A stretch of 13,590 nt of DNA from GCA-016699975 sp964515255 (GCA_964515255.1 CAZETL010000024.1:1-13590); one strand, 5' to 3'. Counted from the first letter of the stretch, positions 1 to 6,958 are shown. The notes: generated by a model from the sequence alone, not told the origin. Translations and numbers: made by a program.

Positions 1-189
1 GTATATCCATGCGTGTTTGAAGAGGTGTCTTTTGTAGTCATACCATTCGTAGGATGCACGGTACATCCGGATGCCCTCATTTTTGCAGAGGGTGTAGAAA
101 AATTCGTAAGAATGTCTGTATTGTTCATCATTGAATGGACGACTTTTCCTCCAATCACTTCTCCCGAAAAGAATGAGAATTTTTTTCAT
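1..189 (-). CDS. N-terminal fragment of an unidentified protein, possibly ATP-grasp type
   Basis: The reading frame opens at an ATG whose complement lies at 187-189 and stays open for 63 codons to the window edge, so only the N-terminus is visible. It starts MKKILILFGRSDWRKSRPFN, a beta strand followed by a Gly-Arg-Ser loop. It continues with many aromatic residues (YEFFYTLC, then MYRASYEWYDYKRHLF near residues 43-57). The start lies 19 bases past the stop of the 306-residue gene, so the two are probably cotranscribed. A short overlapping ATG at 210-212 reads only eight codons and is not credible. The style resembles N-terminal pre-ATP-grasp domains, and a ligase-like gene lies nearby, but no ATP-binding motif is inside the window. 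The ATP-grasp suggestion is therefore weak. That the frame is coding is much more certain than its function. Confidence 0.72.
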   Translation of the reverse strand, partial: MKKILILFGRSDWRKSRPFNDEQYRHSYEFFYTLCKNEGIRMYRASYEWYDYKRHLFKHAWIY

Positions 190-208
190 AACGGTTGCAC
201 GAGGAGCT

Positions 209-1129
209 TCATGGTTTAGCTGCCAAGAATTTACTATTGGACATGATGTAGAGTACGTTCCTGTGCTCTTCATTATTCATGTTTTGTTTTTCTATTGGTC
301 TTCTTGGCTCAGTTATGCAGCCTAGTTTTTCTGAAAAATTTTCTTCACACTCTCTTTGGATTCTTTTTGATAAAGAGGATTTTTCGAGGCAAAGTTTTGT
401 TGCGACAAGGAATTCTACTTTGTTGTCAATAGAAACGAAGTCAAAATGTTTCTTAAGAATCTCTTCAGAGGTAGTAAGCATGTCGATATACACGCCGACA
501 TTGTTTTTCACTGGTTTATTGTAAAATTGCGATTCTCCGATGATGCAATGGGTAAAATAATAGAGTTCCAACTCGGCATACTCCTGAGCATTGACGGGGT
601 ACTCTTTTGCTATGTCGAGAAGTTGTTTTGGATGAAAAAGATTCTCATTGCACAATATCCCTCGTGTTAGATAGAGAAAGTTTATGCCAAAAGTAGAGAG
701 TGAGATCAGTGATGAAGGGTCATTAAGAAGTAGCTGCGCGTTTTCCTGAAGAGTTTTTTCAGGGAGTGTTTTCAGGATTTTTTCTCGGATATCTTCTTTG
801 AAGAGGGTATTAAGAAATAACCACTTGAAAAGAATAGTATTATATCGGATGACCCAGGGGTATTTTTCAAGAGCTTTTTTTCTTAGAGAGAGAAATCTTT
901 TCGGATGCTCAAGTACTGGGCTTTTTGAATTTTCGAGGGACTCATCAAGGTTTCCAAGAAGAATTCCCTTTAGTGTGGAAATATTCTCTTTGTAGGTTGT
1001 TTTTTGTGTCCAAAGAAACATTCGTGAATTGAAATGAAATCGCTTATTTTCTGAAAGTGATGTCATATTTCTGATGTAGGATGACAAAACTTTCTGAGCA
1101 ATCGATTCCACTTTCTTTTTTTGTGCCAT
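209..1129 (-). CDS. Hypothetical protein, 306 residues, AT-rich
   Basis: I do not recognise this family. The protein is mostly helical and charged, with no signal peptide and no convincing membrane segment. The N-terminus is basic (MAQKKKVESIAQKVL). The middle has a hydrophobic patch around residues 94-108 and a segment reading LYYFTHCIIGESQFYNKPV near residues 198-216. That segment, with its His, Cys, Glu and Tyr, looks like the most conserved or catalytic part. A KHFDFVSIDNKVEFLVATKLC stretch follows. The start lies only three bases past the stop of the ATP-grasp/retropepsin fusion, so the two are very likely translated from one message, and the role may be tied to that module. The coding sequence is about 33-38% GC in sampled lines, far below the ATP-grasp half of its neighbour (up to 68%), which suggests a different origin. 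The ORF is intact and coding is likely. Confidence 0.8.
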   Translation of the reverse strand: MAQKKKVESIAQKVLSSYIRNMTSLSENKRFHFNSRMFLWTQKTTYKENISTLKGILLGNLDESLENSKSPVLEHPKRFLSLRKKALEKYPWVIRYNTILFKWLFLNTLFKEDIREKILKTLPEKTLQENAQLLLNDPSSLISLSTFGINFLYLTRGILCNENLFHPKQLLDIAKEYPVNAQEYAELELYYFTHCIIGESQFYNKPVKNNVGVYIDMLTTSEEILKKHFDFVSIDNKVEFLVATKLCLEKSSLSKRIQRECEENFSEKLGCITEPRRPIEKQNMNNEEHRNVLYIMSNSKFLAAKP

Positions 1130-1132
1130 ATG

Positions 1133-2536
1133 TTACTTGCTCACATCAACCAGGAATTTCCGCAGATTCTTTTTTCCAATGATGACAGGATACTCCAATT
1201 CTGATCGATCAATAATGGTTACTTTTGCCGGTATCGAGAGAGAGTTTATTACGAGTTGTATTTCTATCTTTACTCGGTAAGTTGTGCCTCTTGTAGATTT
1301 TACAGGAACGGTGGAATCGACATCTGGAATGCTTTCAAACATTTTCCAGCGCGTCTTGCGATCAAGTTCCGAAAGCTCTTGCCAAGTTTTTTGTACATTC
1401 TTGTAGCCGTTTACGGTTTCTCCAAATCCCAATTCCCGTGCAAGTTCGGTGTCTATCGAAGTTGAGTCGGCACCGGTGTCTATTTTCGCTTCCACTTCTA
1501 TTTCTTTCCCGTTCTTTCCGATCAGCTTTACTTTCTCAACCGTGCCGATGATTTTTTTGCCGGAAATTTCCTCGAGCTCTTCTTCGATTTCGCCGCCGAA
1601 AAGATCCATGCCGACTCGGACGCCTTTCTCCGTTGTTTTGACAATGAGCCCTGAAACACGTTCGAGGCGGCCTTTGAGTCCGTCGAGATTGGCGACTTGA
1701 ATGGAGAGTCCTGGGCGGGCGTTCAACTCTAGAAAGACCGGGCCGCGGTCGCGATCGATCGCAATGTCGGCGCCGAGGAATCCGAGCCCAGAAACCTTTT
1801 GCGCTTCGACCGCCATGCGGAGAATTTCTTTCCAGTAGGGGATTTTGATGCCGGAGAGTCGGAGGCGCGTTCCGGGTACGAAGTCTATGATCCGGTTTTT
1901 TCCCCAGACGGCGGAAGTGGTGGTGCCGGAGGCAAGATCGATGCCGACGCCAACGGCGCCCTGTTGGAGATTGGCGCGGCCGTCGGACTGCTTTGTGGGC
2001 AGGCGGAGCATCGCCATTACGGGGATGCGGTTGTACACGATGATGCGGATGTCGGGAATTCCCTTCCAAGAATAGAGCTTGAAAAGTTTCAGGAGCTTCA
2101 ATCGTTCCTCAAAGAAGGCTGTATCAGTTGTTCCTGCAAGCGAGAAAGATCCATCGAGAATATTTCGGATATGCGTGCGAAGATCGTCTATCGTGACAAG
2201 CGAACCATCGGCTTTGATCCATGTGTCGTCGATGTCTCGCTTCTTGCCGTAGACGACGAGGATTCCTTCGCCTCCGAAACCGCGGTTTGGCTTTAGGGCG
2301 AAACTTCCCGGGAGCGACGACCAGTCAAATCGATCGAGTTCTTCGATGGTTCGAATGCGCGCGATGAGCGCGGGCGTCGGAAGAGCGTGTTTCGCAAGAA
2401 GTCGCTTGCAGGCGATTTTTTCATCGGCAAACCGCTTCGCGCGCTTTGGATTGGACGGCCGAAGATAGCGGAGATTCCGCGCGTTCATGCCGAGAATATT
2501 CCGGCTTCGCTTCCAAGATTCGATGAGATGAAACAT
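1133..2536 (-). CDS. Fusion of alpha-L-glutamate ligase-like ATP-grasp enzyme and retropepsin-like protease
   Basis: The 467-residue chain has two domains. Residues 1 to about 310 are a RimK/glutamate-ligase-like ATP-grasp domain. It has a Lys and glycine-rich nucleotide loop (ALKPNRGFGGEGI, 80-92), a central DIRIIVYNRIPVMAMLRLP strand pair (162-180), and the metal-binding FLELNARPGLSIQ segment (268-280). Residues from about 325 to 467 are a retropepsin-like domain of the RimB / 'ATP-dependent zinc protease' type, with the catalytic IDTGADSTSI motif (352-361) and a late PVIIGKKNL hairpin (450-458). In other bacteria these are normally separate genes beside a 7TM gene. Here they are one protein, with the 7TM gene 18 bases upstream. 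The family is thought to ligate amino acids or peptides, with a paired peptidase. The substrate here is unknown. GC content drops at the domain joint. The start is the ATG at 2536; the MFHLIESWKR N-terminus fits the ligase family. Confidence 0.88.
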   Translation of the reverse strand: MFHLIESWKRSRNILGMNARNLRYLRPSNPKRAKRFADEKIACKRLLAKHALPTPALIARIRTIEELDRFDWSSLPGSFALKPNRGFGGEGILVVYGKKRDIDDTWIKADGSLVTIDDLRTHIRNILDGSFSLAGTTDTAFFEERLKLLKLFKLYSWKGIPDIRIIVYNRIPVMAMLRLPTKQSDGRANLQQGAVGVGIDLASGTTTSAVWGKNRIIDFVPGTRLRLSGIKIPYWKEILRMAVEAQKVSGLGFLGADIAIDRDRGPVFLELNARPGLSIQVANLDGLKGRLERVSGLIVKTTEKGVRVGMDLFGGEIEEELEEISGKKIIGTVEKVKLIGKNGKEIEVEAKIDTGADSTSIDTELARELGFGETVNGYKNVQKTWQELSELDRKTRWKMFESIPDVDSTVPVKSTRGTTYRVKIEIQLVINSLSIPAKVTIIDRSELEYPVIIGKKNLRKFLVDVSK

Positions 2537-2554
2537 AAGCGGCGGCTCCTTCGT

Positions 2555-3208
2555 TTACGACCTCAGGAGTTTTGAAAATCGAATGTACTCCGAGAGGCGG
2601 AGACCCGTCCATCTGCCAAGAAAGATGTTGATGGGAACAGTCAAGAGAATGATCCACGGAGTCGAAAGAAGAAGAGTGGCGAGCCATTCGGAGCGCGCGA
2701 GAAAATAGCCGATGAGTGAAATGAAGAGTGTTTCCGTTGCGAGAAGTATGGCGGCTCGGTCCCCCTTTTCGATTTGCGTTGCAACGAACTTCTCGACAAG
2801 CGCGATCATAATGAGAAGCGGAAAGACGGAGACCGAGGCAAGGCCGGTTCGGTGGAGCGATCCGCCAACGGAAAGAATGAGGAGGATAACGAGGGCAATA
2901 ATGGTGAGAGTAATGGCAATTCTCGGGAGATAGAGAATTCTCAGCTTTCGGAGCACGAGCCGAGAGAGGAGTCCGATAAGGATAATGGCGACGAAGATAG
3001 CGACGCCGTATTTCAGCCCGCCCGGATCAAAGGCAAGGAAGGCGAAGGTAACAATCGACGGCGTGTAAATGCCGAACGCCTTCACGCCGACAACTTGGCG
3101 GAAGAAAGCAACGAGCGTGACGACGAGCGGAAAGAGGAGGAGAAACTTGACGCTTTCGACGGGAACGCCGGAATTGACGAATGAGGAAAGAATGGGATGG
3201 ATCGACAT
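2555..3208 (-). CDS. Stand-alone 7-transmembrane protein of the transglutaminase-associated (7TM_transglut) family
   Basis: About 217 residues with some six to seven hydrophobic helices and short basic loops. The core carries features typical of the 7TM domain that elsewhere follows an inactive transglutaminase-like domain: GIYTPSIVTFAFLA, then a LVLRKLRILYLPRIAITLT segment, a small SVGGSLHRTGL loop, and FPLLIMIALVEKFVATQIEKG. The extracytoplasmic transglutaminase-like half is missing altogether, so the protein is less than half the usual family length. It precedes the ATP-grasp/protease fusion by 18 bases. The same partnership is known in proteobacteria, where ligase, protease and 7TM genes cluster. 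The likely role is a membrane partner of the peptide-ligating enzyme. I chose the ATG at 3208 (MSIHPILSSF). A TTG four codons upstream would also work, and neither has a clear ribosome-binding site. Confidence 0.83.
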   Translation of the reverse strand: MSIHPILSSFVNSGVPVESVKFLLLFPLVVTLVAFFRQVVGVKAFGIYTPSIVTFAFLAFDPGGLKYGVAIFVAIILIGLLSRLVLRKLRILYLPRIAITLTIIALVILLILSVGGSLHRTGLASVSVFPLLIMIALVEKFVATQIEKGDRAAILLATETLFISLIGYFLARSEWLATLLLSTPWIILLTVPINIFLGRWTGLRLSEYIRFSKLLRS

Positions 3209-3264
3209 AGCCGAAATCAAAAAAAATAATCGAAGTCCGGTTCAACGTGTTCCCCGAGAGCTTT

Positions 3265-3759
3265 TCACTGCGAATGGATTATGGAACGATACGACCGACT
3301 GTTGGTGTGGCAGATAGCGAGAGCGAGAGCATCCGCAACATCATCAGGCTTTGGGGTGGAAGAAAGTTTCAGAATGGTTTTCACCATGGCTTGCATTTGT
3401 TTCTTGTCGGCTCTTCCGTAGCCAGTGAGGGATTGCTTTACTTGGAGGGGAGTATACTCGAAAAGTTTTATGCCAAGTGTCTCAAGTGTCAAGAGGATGG
3501 CGCCTCGGGCCTCGCTTACCGATATGATGGTCTTCTGGTTTTTGAAGAAGAATATTTTCTCAACGGAGGCTTCGTTTGGAGCGTACCGGAGGATAATTTC
3601 TCGGAGATCGTGCGATATTTCGGAAATCCGTTCCGATATGGTGAGGGTTGATTTCGTTGCAATGTGACCGGAGGCATGATGCTGGAATCGGCTTCCTTCC
3701 ACATCGAGTATACCCCACCCGACGATCGCTGTCCCGGGGTCGATTCCCAATACGCGCAT
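3265..3759 (-). CDS. ruvC: Crossover junction endodeoxyribonuclease RuvC
   Basis: RuvC cuts Holliday junctions during recombination repair, acting as a dimer with the RuvAB branch-migration motor. The 164-residue product starts MRVLGIDPGTAIVGWG and keeps the full acidic set: Asp7, Glu67 in SVEKIFFFKN, and Asp140 and Asp143 in PDDVADALALA. The basic GYGRADKKQMQ segment (113-123) is also typical. The length is close to the usual 160-175. The frame runs further upstream to a TTG at 3801, but the ATG at 3757-3759 is preferred because an AAAGGA ribosome-binding site lies six bases upstream and the protein then starts exactly at the conserved first strand. It follows yebC by 68 bases on the same strand, a common arrangement. 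ruvB is about 2 kb away on the same strand, and ruvA is absent from the window. Confidence 0.95.
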   Translation of the reverse strand: MRVLGIDPGTAIVGWGILDVEGSRFQHHASGHIATKSTLTISERISEISHDLREIILRYAPNEASVEKIFFFKNQKTIISVSEARGAILLTLETLGIKLFEYTPLQVKQSLTGYGRADKKQMQAMVKTILKLSSTPKPDDVADALALAICHTNSRSYRSIIHSQ

Positions 3760-3827
3760 AAGATTTCCTTTCAGGAAGAGTGAAGGTTCATGTTGAAACA
3801 ATCTTTCGAATCTTGAATGCGTCGCGT

Positions 3828-4553
3828 TTAGAGGGCGTTGTCGTAGATCTCGTCGACATCGTCAAGGTCATTGAGTTTTTCGAGAAGACTTTCGAGTCGC
3901 TCGCGAGCGGACGTTTCGATGCGAACGCGCTCGTTCGGCCGAAATACGATAGATGAGTCGGCGACAGAATAGCCTGCTTTCTCGAGGGATTCCTGCGCTG
4001 ATCGAAGCTCGGGAACGGCGACGAAAACAAACAAGGTTTGCTCCCTTTGGTTGTATTCAATGTCTTTCGCTCCAGCCTCGATTGCTGCGAGCTCGGCAGC
4101 GTCGAGTTCCTCGGGGAGCATTTCAATGCGGATCTCGCCGACTTCTTCAAAAAGGAAAGAGATTGATCCGGTTGGGACGAGTTTCCCGCCGTTTTTTGTG
4201 AGAGTGCTTCTGATGTCGCCGACGGTGCGATTCTTGTTCTCCGTTGAGGCGCGGATTATGAGAGCGATATTTCCGGGGGCGAAACCCTCATACACGAGCT
4301 CTTCTATTTGAGAACCGTCTTTCAATTCTCCGGTGCCGCGTTGGATAGCCCGATCGATGTTTTCCCTCGGCATATTGAATGCTCGAGCCCGATCGATGGC
4401 GAGTCGAAGTTTGAAGTTGGTATCGGGGTTTCCGCCGCCTTCGCGAGCGGCAATGGTGACGGGCCGCGCAAGTTTCGTAAAGACTTTTGCCCGTTTCGCG
4501 TCATTGATTCCTTTCCGATGTTTGATTCCGGCCCAGTGAGAGTGTCCCGACAT
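3828..4553 (-). CDS. yebC: YebC/PmpR-type regulatory / translation-associated protein
   Basis: The 241-residue protein begins with the diagnostic MSGHSHWAGIKHRKGINDAK and continues with the first-domain pattern FTKLARPVTIAAREGGGNPD (25-44), RLAIDRARAFNMPRENIDRAI (50-70), then YEGFAPGNIALII (88-100) and the C-terminal acidic tail ending DDVDEIYDNAL. The length matches the family (about 240-250). YebC proteins have been described as transcriptional regulators, and more recently as factors that help ribosomes through difficult peptide stretches. Which applies here cannot be told from sequence. It has its own promoter (TTGAAA, 17 bases, TACACT) and is followed by ruvC. An AAAAGGG stretch lies immediately before the start codon, with an unusually short gap if it serves as the ribosome-binding site. 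Confidence 0.95.
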   Translation of the reverse strand: MSGHSHWAGIKHRKGINDAKRAKVFTKLARPVTIAAREGGGNPDTNFKLRLAIDRARAFNMPRENIDRAIQRGTGELKDGSQIEELVYEGFAPGNIALIIRASTENKNRTVGDIRSTLTKNGGKLVPTGSISFLFEEVGEIRIEMLPEELDAAELAAIEAGAKDIEYNQREQTLFVFVAVPELRSAQESLEKAGYSVADSSIVFRPNERVRIETSARERLESLLEKLNDLDDVDEIYDNAL

Positions 4554-4588
4554 ACCCTTTTCGTGTAAAGATTCCTCAAGCTGGCGAC

Positions 4589-4617
4589 AGTGTATCGGCT
4601 TTGGAGAGTTCTTTCAA
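4589..4617 (-). promoter_or_regulatory. Promoter of yebC (-ruvC)
   Basis: On the minus strand, TTGAAA (4612-4617) is followed after exactly 17 bases by TACACT (4589-4594). Predicted transcription start is near 4582, giving a leader of about 30 bases before the yebC ATG. Five of six -35 bases and four of six -10 bases match the sigma-70 consensus, and the same TACACT hexamer precedes ruvB. Confidence 0.7.
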
Positions 4618-4684
4618 GGGACTGATTGTTTTTCAGAGCGGGATTCTATTTCAAAACGAGTGCCAGAGGAGTTATTTATTGTTC

Positions 4685-5299
4685 CTATTGCAAAAGATTT
4701 TTCTTTGAAGTTTTCTTTCCTTGGTGGAAAGCTTCCTTTACGAATTCCATTTCTTCGCCATGCATGTCACGAGCCATATCCATGATGGTGTCTTTTATGT
4801 CATACGGATTCGGAACCTTGTGAAAGAGAAAGCGTTCTTGTTCGCCGGCGCTTTGGACGTAGACGTCGCCGTAACCGAGAATAGATGGAAAGAAACCGTT
4901 TACTTCGCTTGTTGTGTCTTGGATTCGGAAGAGGAATATCTCACTCATGCTCCGCATGAAAAGTCCCCGTTGCTCGATATTTACGATGCGCTTATTGGTG
5001 ATGATCCAGACATCGAGGTAGTAGTCGATCCACACGAGGAAGCCGAAAAACCAGAGAAAAATAAGGAGGGTGCTTTCGATGAAAGAAAAGAGAGCTCGAT
5101 CGACGTTTCCTAGAAGTTCTGGAAAGAACACTCCGAAAAGGAGAAACGATCCGCTAATGGCGAGGAGTCCAACCACGAGGGGAAGGAATTGCACGAGGAT
5201 ATTGAACCAATGCCGATGGATAACGAAAAGAATTTCTTCATCGTCGTCCTGACCCTCGAATCGACATGTTTTGTAGCGAGCTCGGTCTGAAATCATCAT
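4685..5299 (-). CDS. PH-domain (bPH2-like) membrane protein
   Basis: A protein of about 204 residues with two hydrophobic helices (ILVQFLPLVVGLLAISGSFLL and TLLIFLWFFGFLVWI) followed by a bacterial PH-like domain. The domain has a DVWIITNKRIVNIEQRGLF strand pair, a RIQDTTSEVNGFFPSILGYG segment and the DVYVQSAGEQERFLF hairpin, the usual signature of the YdbS/bPH2 group. A Lys-rich tail ends the protein. The biochemical role of these proteins is not settled; a membrane-associated scaffold is a general inference. The start is uncertain. The frame reaches a TTG at 5377, only three bases after the stop of the 82-residue gene. However, the two adjacent ATG codons at 5296-5299 give an N-terminus closer to what I expect for the family. 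No clear ribosome-binding site decides the matter. Confidence 0.82.
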   Translation of the reverse strand: MMISDRARYKTCRFEGQDDDEEILFVIHRHWFNILVQFLPLVVGLLAISGSFLLFGVFFPELLGNVDRALFSFIESTLLIFLWFFGFLVWIDYYLDVWIITNKRIVNIEQRGLFMRSMSEIFLFRIQDTTSEVNGFFPSILGYGDVYVQSAGEQERFLFHKVPNPYDIKDTIMDMARDMHGEEMEFVKEAFHQGKKTSKKNLLQ

Positions 5300-5379
5300 A
5301 GAAAGAAGCGCGAAGTTTTGATTGTGATTCGAATGATCCCTGGTTTTGTGTGGAGGAACCACTATTCTACCGAACAAGT

Positions 5380-5628
5380 TTAGAAAGGCCCGTCATTTGC
5401 CTGTGGAGTAATCGGGAGAAACGTCCCAAGCTGATCAAAGGGGACAGAAAAGAAGAGTGCGGCATTGATGGCGACGAGCAGGATCGTCCCGACGACAAAG
5501 AAGAGAATGGTGAGTCTTGCAACCCCGCGGTTTATGGAGTAGTTCGCGAGATGAAACACGACGAACGAGCCTGCAAAAACGACGCCAAGCACGAAGAGTG
5601 CGTAGAATGGTCCGATGAGATTTCGCAT
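5380..5628 (-). CDS. Small two-helix membrane protein, conserved hypothetical
   Basis: The 82-residue product starts MRNLIGPFYALFVLGVVFAG and consists mainly of two membrane helices, at about residues 6-28 and 38-61. A short polar tail (FDQLGTFLPITPQANDG) follows. I have the impression of very similar short proteins in Patescibacteria genomes, but no function is known to me. A strong extended -10 element sits immediately upstream and would make the message leaderless (see the promoter entry). The gene ends just before the PH-domain gene, so the two membrane proteins are likely expressed together. The position of the ATG relative to the promoter and the hydrophobic pattern both support a real gene despite its size. 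Confidence 0.8.
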   Translation of the reverse strand: MRNLIGPFYALFVLGVVFAGSFVVFHLANYSINRGVARLTILFFVVGTILLVAINAALFFSVPFDQLGTFLPITPQANDGPF

Positions 5629-5634
5629 ACACTT

Positions 5635-5643
5635 ATTATACCA
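5635..5643 (-). promoter_or_regulatory. Extended -10 promoter giving a probable leaderless mRNA
   Basis: The minus strand reads TGGTATAAT, a perfect TATAAT hexamer (5635-5640) with the TGn extension. The ATG of the 82-residue gene begins only six bases downstream, where transcription would be expected to start. There is no room for a ribosome-binding site. No good -35 element is seen, which is consistent with extended -10 promoters. Confidence 0.65.
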
Positions 5644-5734
5644 CGAAGAAAGCCCAGGAAGCTTTCGAGGGAGCTACTGCTTCCTCTCCTCGGAACTTTC
5701 CTCGGGTGGAGTCCGTTTTTTTTTGAGAAGGGTC

Positions 5735-6751
5735 TTAGAAGAGTTTCTTTGCGTGATCTGGCGGCTGAATCTGTCCGAGGTGCCGATAGGCTTCCGGGGT
5801 AACGACGCGCCCTCGGGGAGTGCGGGCGATGAGTCCGAGCTGGATAAGGAAGGGTTCGTAGACATCTTCGATTGTTTCCCGTTCCTCGCTTGTTGCCGCG
5901 GAGAGGGTTTGAAGCCCGACTGGTCCGCCGCTGAATTTCTCGATGATGGTCGAAAGAATATGCCGATCCGTCGGCTCAAGCCCGAGGTGATCGATTTCAA
6001 GAAGACCGAGCGCTTCTTCGGCGAGAGCGGTTGTAATGGTATCCTGATCCTTCGTCTGAACGTAGTCCCGAGTGCGTTTTAGGAGGCGGTTCGCGACGCG
6101 CGGGGTGCGTCTGCTTGCGCGAGCGATTCGCGCTGCGCCATCTGGTTCGATGCGTATGCCGAGAATCCCGCTCGATCGCGACAGAATGCGAGCGATTTCT
6201 TCTTCGGTATAGAACTCGAGCCGATGTACCGAGCCGAAACGGTTTCGCAAGGGATTGGAAATGGCTCCGAGCCGTGTTGTCGCGCCGATGAGGGTGAACT
6301 TTGGGAGGTCGAGCTGGATTGTGCGCGCCGAAGGACCCTTGCCGATAATAATGTCGAGTTTGTAATCTTCCATCGCCGGATAGAGCACTTCCTCGATGAG
6401 CTTGTTGAGGCGGTGGATTTCGTCGATGAAGAGAACATCGCCATTTTCAAGGTTGGTGAGGATTGAACCGAGATCGCCGACGCGCTCGATTGCTGGACCG
6501 CTTGTTACTTTCATGCCGACACCCATTTCTTTGGAGATGATGTGGGAGAGGGTGGTCTTGCCGAGTCCGGCCGGTCCGTAGAAAAGGATATGTTCGACTG
6601 GGTCGCCGCGTTTTTTCGCGGCGTCTATGCCGATTTTGAGATTCCGCTTGATCTTTTCTTGGCCGATGTATTCGCCAAAGCCCTGGGGGCGGAGGGTGGT
6701 GTCGAGCGAGGAGTCGTTTTCTTGGGAATCGGGGGAGGCAACTATGGCCAT
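5735..6751 (-). CDS. ruvB: Holliday junction branch migration ATPase RuvB
   Basis: RuvB is the hexameric AAA+ motor that drives branch migration with RuvA. The 338-residue chain is normal length. It shows the Walker A loop GPAGLGKTT (59-67), Walker B LFIDEIH (107-113), sensor 1 GATTR (156-160), and the arginine-finger region NPLRNRFG (166-173, where most relatives have Asp in place of the Asn). The C-terminal winged helix has GGPVGLQTLSAA and EPFLIQLGLIARTPRGR. The N-terminus (to about residue 17) is a short variable tail. The start ATG at 6749-6751 has no obvious ribosome-binding site. ruvA is not adjacent, and ruvC lies about 2 kb downstream. A promoter is seen about 60-90 bases upstream of the start codon. 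Confidence 0.97.
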   Translation of the reverse strand: MAIVASPDSQENDSSLDTTLRPQGFGEYIGQEKIKRNLKIGIDAAKKRGDPVEHILFYGPAGLGKTTLSHIISKEMGVGMKVTSGPAIERVGDLGSILTNLENGDVLFIDEIHRLNKLIEEVLYPAMEDYKLDIIIGKGPSARTIQLDLPKFTLIGATTRLGAISNPLRNRFGSVHRLEFYTEEEIARILSRSSGILGIRIEPDGAARIARASRRTPRVANRLLKRTRDYVQTKDQDTITTALAEEALGLLEIDHLGLEPTDRHILSTIIEKFSGGPVGLQTLSAATSEERETIEDVYEPFLIQLGLIARTPRGRVVTPEAYRHLGQIQPPDHAKKLF

Positions 6752-6812
6752 AGGGGAAATAGTGGAATGAGGATAGGTGAAGCGAGCTGATCGACTGCCT
6801 CTGGATCCAAGC

Positions 6813-6841
6813 AGTGTAGCACTTCTTGACAGAAAAATAAA
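6813..6841 (-). promoter_or_regulatory. Promoter of ruvB, overlapping the divergent promoter
   Basis: The minus strand has TGC-TACACT (hexamer at 6813-6818), an extended -10, with a weak TTTATT 17 bases upstream (6836-6841). Predicted start is near 6806, leaving about 55 bases of leader. The -35 of the plus-strand promoter (6826-6831) lies inside this spacer, so RNA polymerase probably cannot occupy both at once. Confidence 0.55.
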
Positions 6842-6854
6842 CCCGTGCTAATCT
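6826..6854 (+). promoter_or_regulatory. Plus-strand promoter reading into the structured RNA and two small genes
   Basis: A perfect TTGACA (6826-6831) is followed after 17 bases by TAATCT (6849-6854), which carries a TGC extension directly before it. Transcription would start near 6861. A second, weaker pair lies at TTGACA 6883-6888 and TATGAC 6904-6909 with a 15-base spacer. Both point towards 6959-8180. Confidence 0.6.
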
Positions 6855-6927
6855 TGCCAGTTCCGCGCACTGTCTATGTTTTTTGACAACACGATCGGAA
6901 TAGTATGACTTGTGCCGGGTATCAGGC

Positions 6928-6953
6928 ATTGAACACTCAAATTGAACACTCAA
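6928..6953 (+). repeat. Perfect tandem repeat, 13 bp x 2
   Basis: The unit ATTGAACACTCAA occurs twice head to tail (6928-6940 and 6941-6953), with no mismatch. It lies between the plus-strand promoters and the structured element. It could be a protein-binding site or a replication-slippage product. Confidence 0.85.
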
Positions 6954-6958
6954 ACAAA

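Noticed and set aside
1536..2069. 177-codon minus-strand frame inside the ATP-grasp coding region
   Set aside because: It is an out-of-frame reading of the GC-rich ATP-grasp half, with very high Arg, Pro and His and no motif.
2774..3651. Two plus-strand frames (2774-3184 and 3247-3651)
   Set aside because: They are antisense to the 7TM gene and to ruvC. The first is almost all Glu, Asp, Arg and Asn, a typical reverse reading of membrane helices.
3760..3801. Upstream TTG start for ruvC
   Set aside because: It would add 14 residues with no match to the family, whereas the ATG at 3759 has an AAAGGA site at proper spacing and begins at the conserved first beta strand.
5615..6082. 155-codon plus-strand frame
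   Set aside because: It is antisense to the 3' end of ruvB and crosses the extended -10 promoter of the 82-residue gene. The real ruvB motifs lie on the minus strand.
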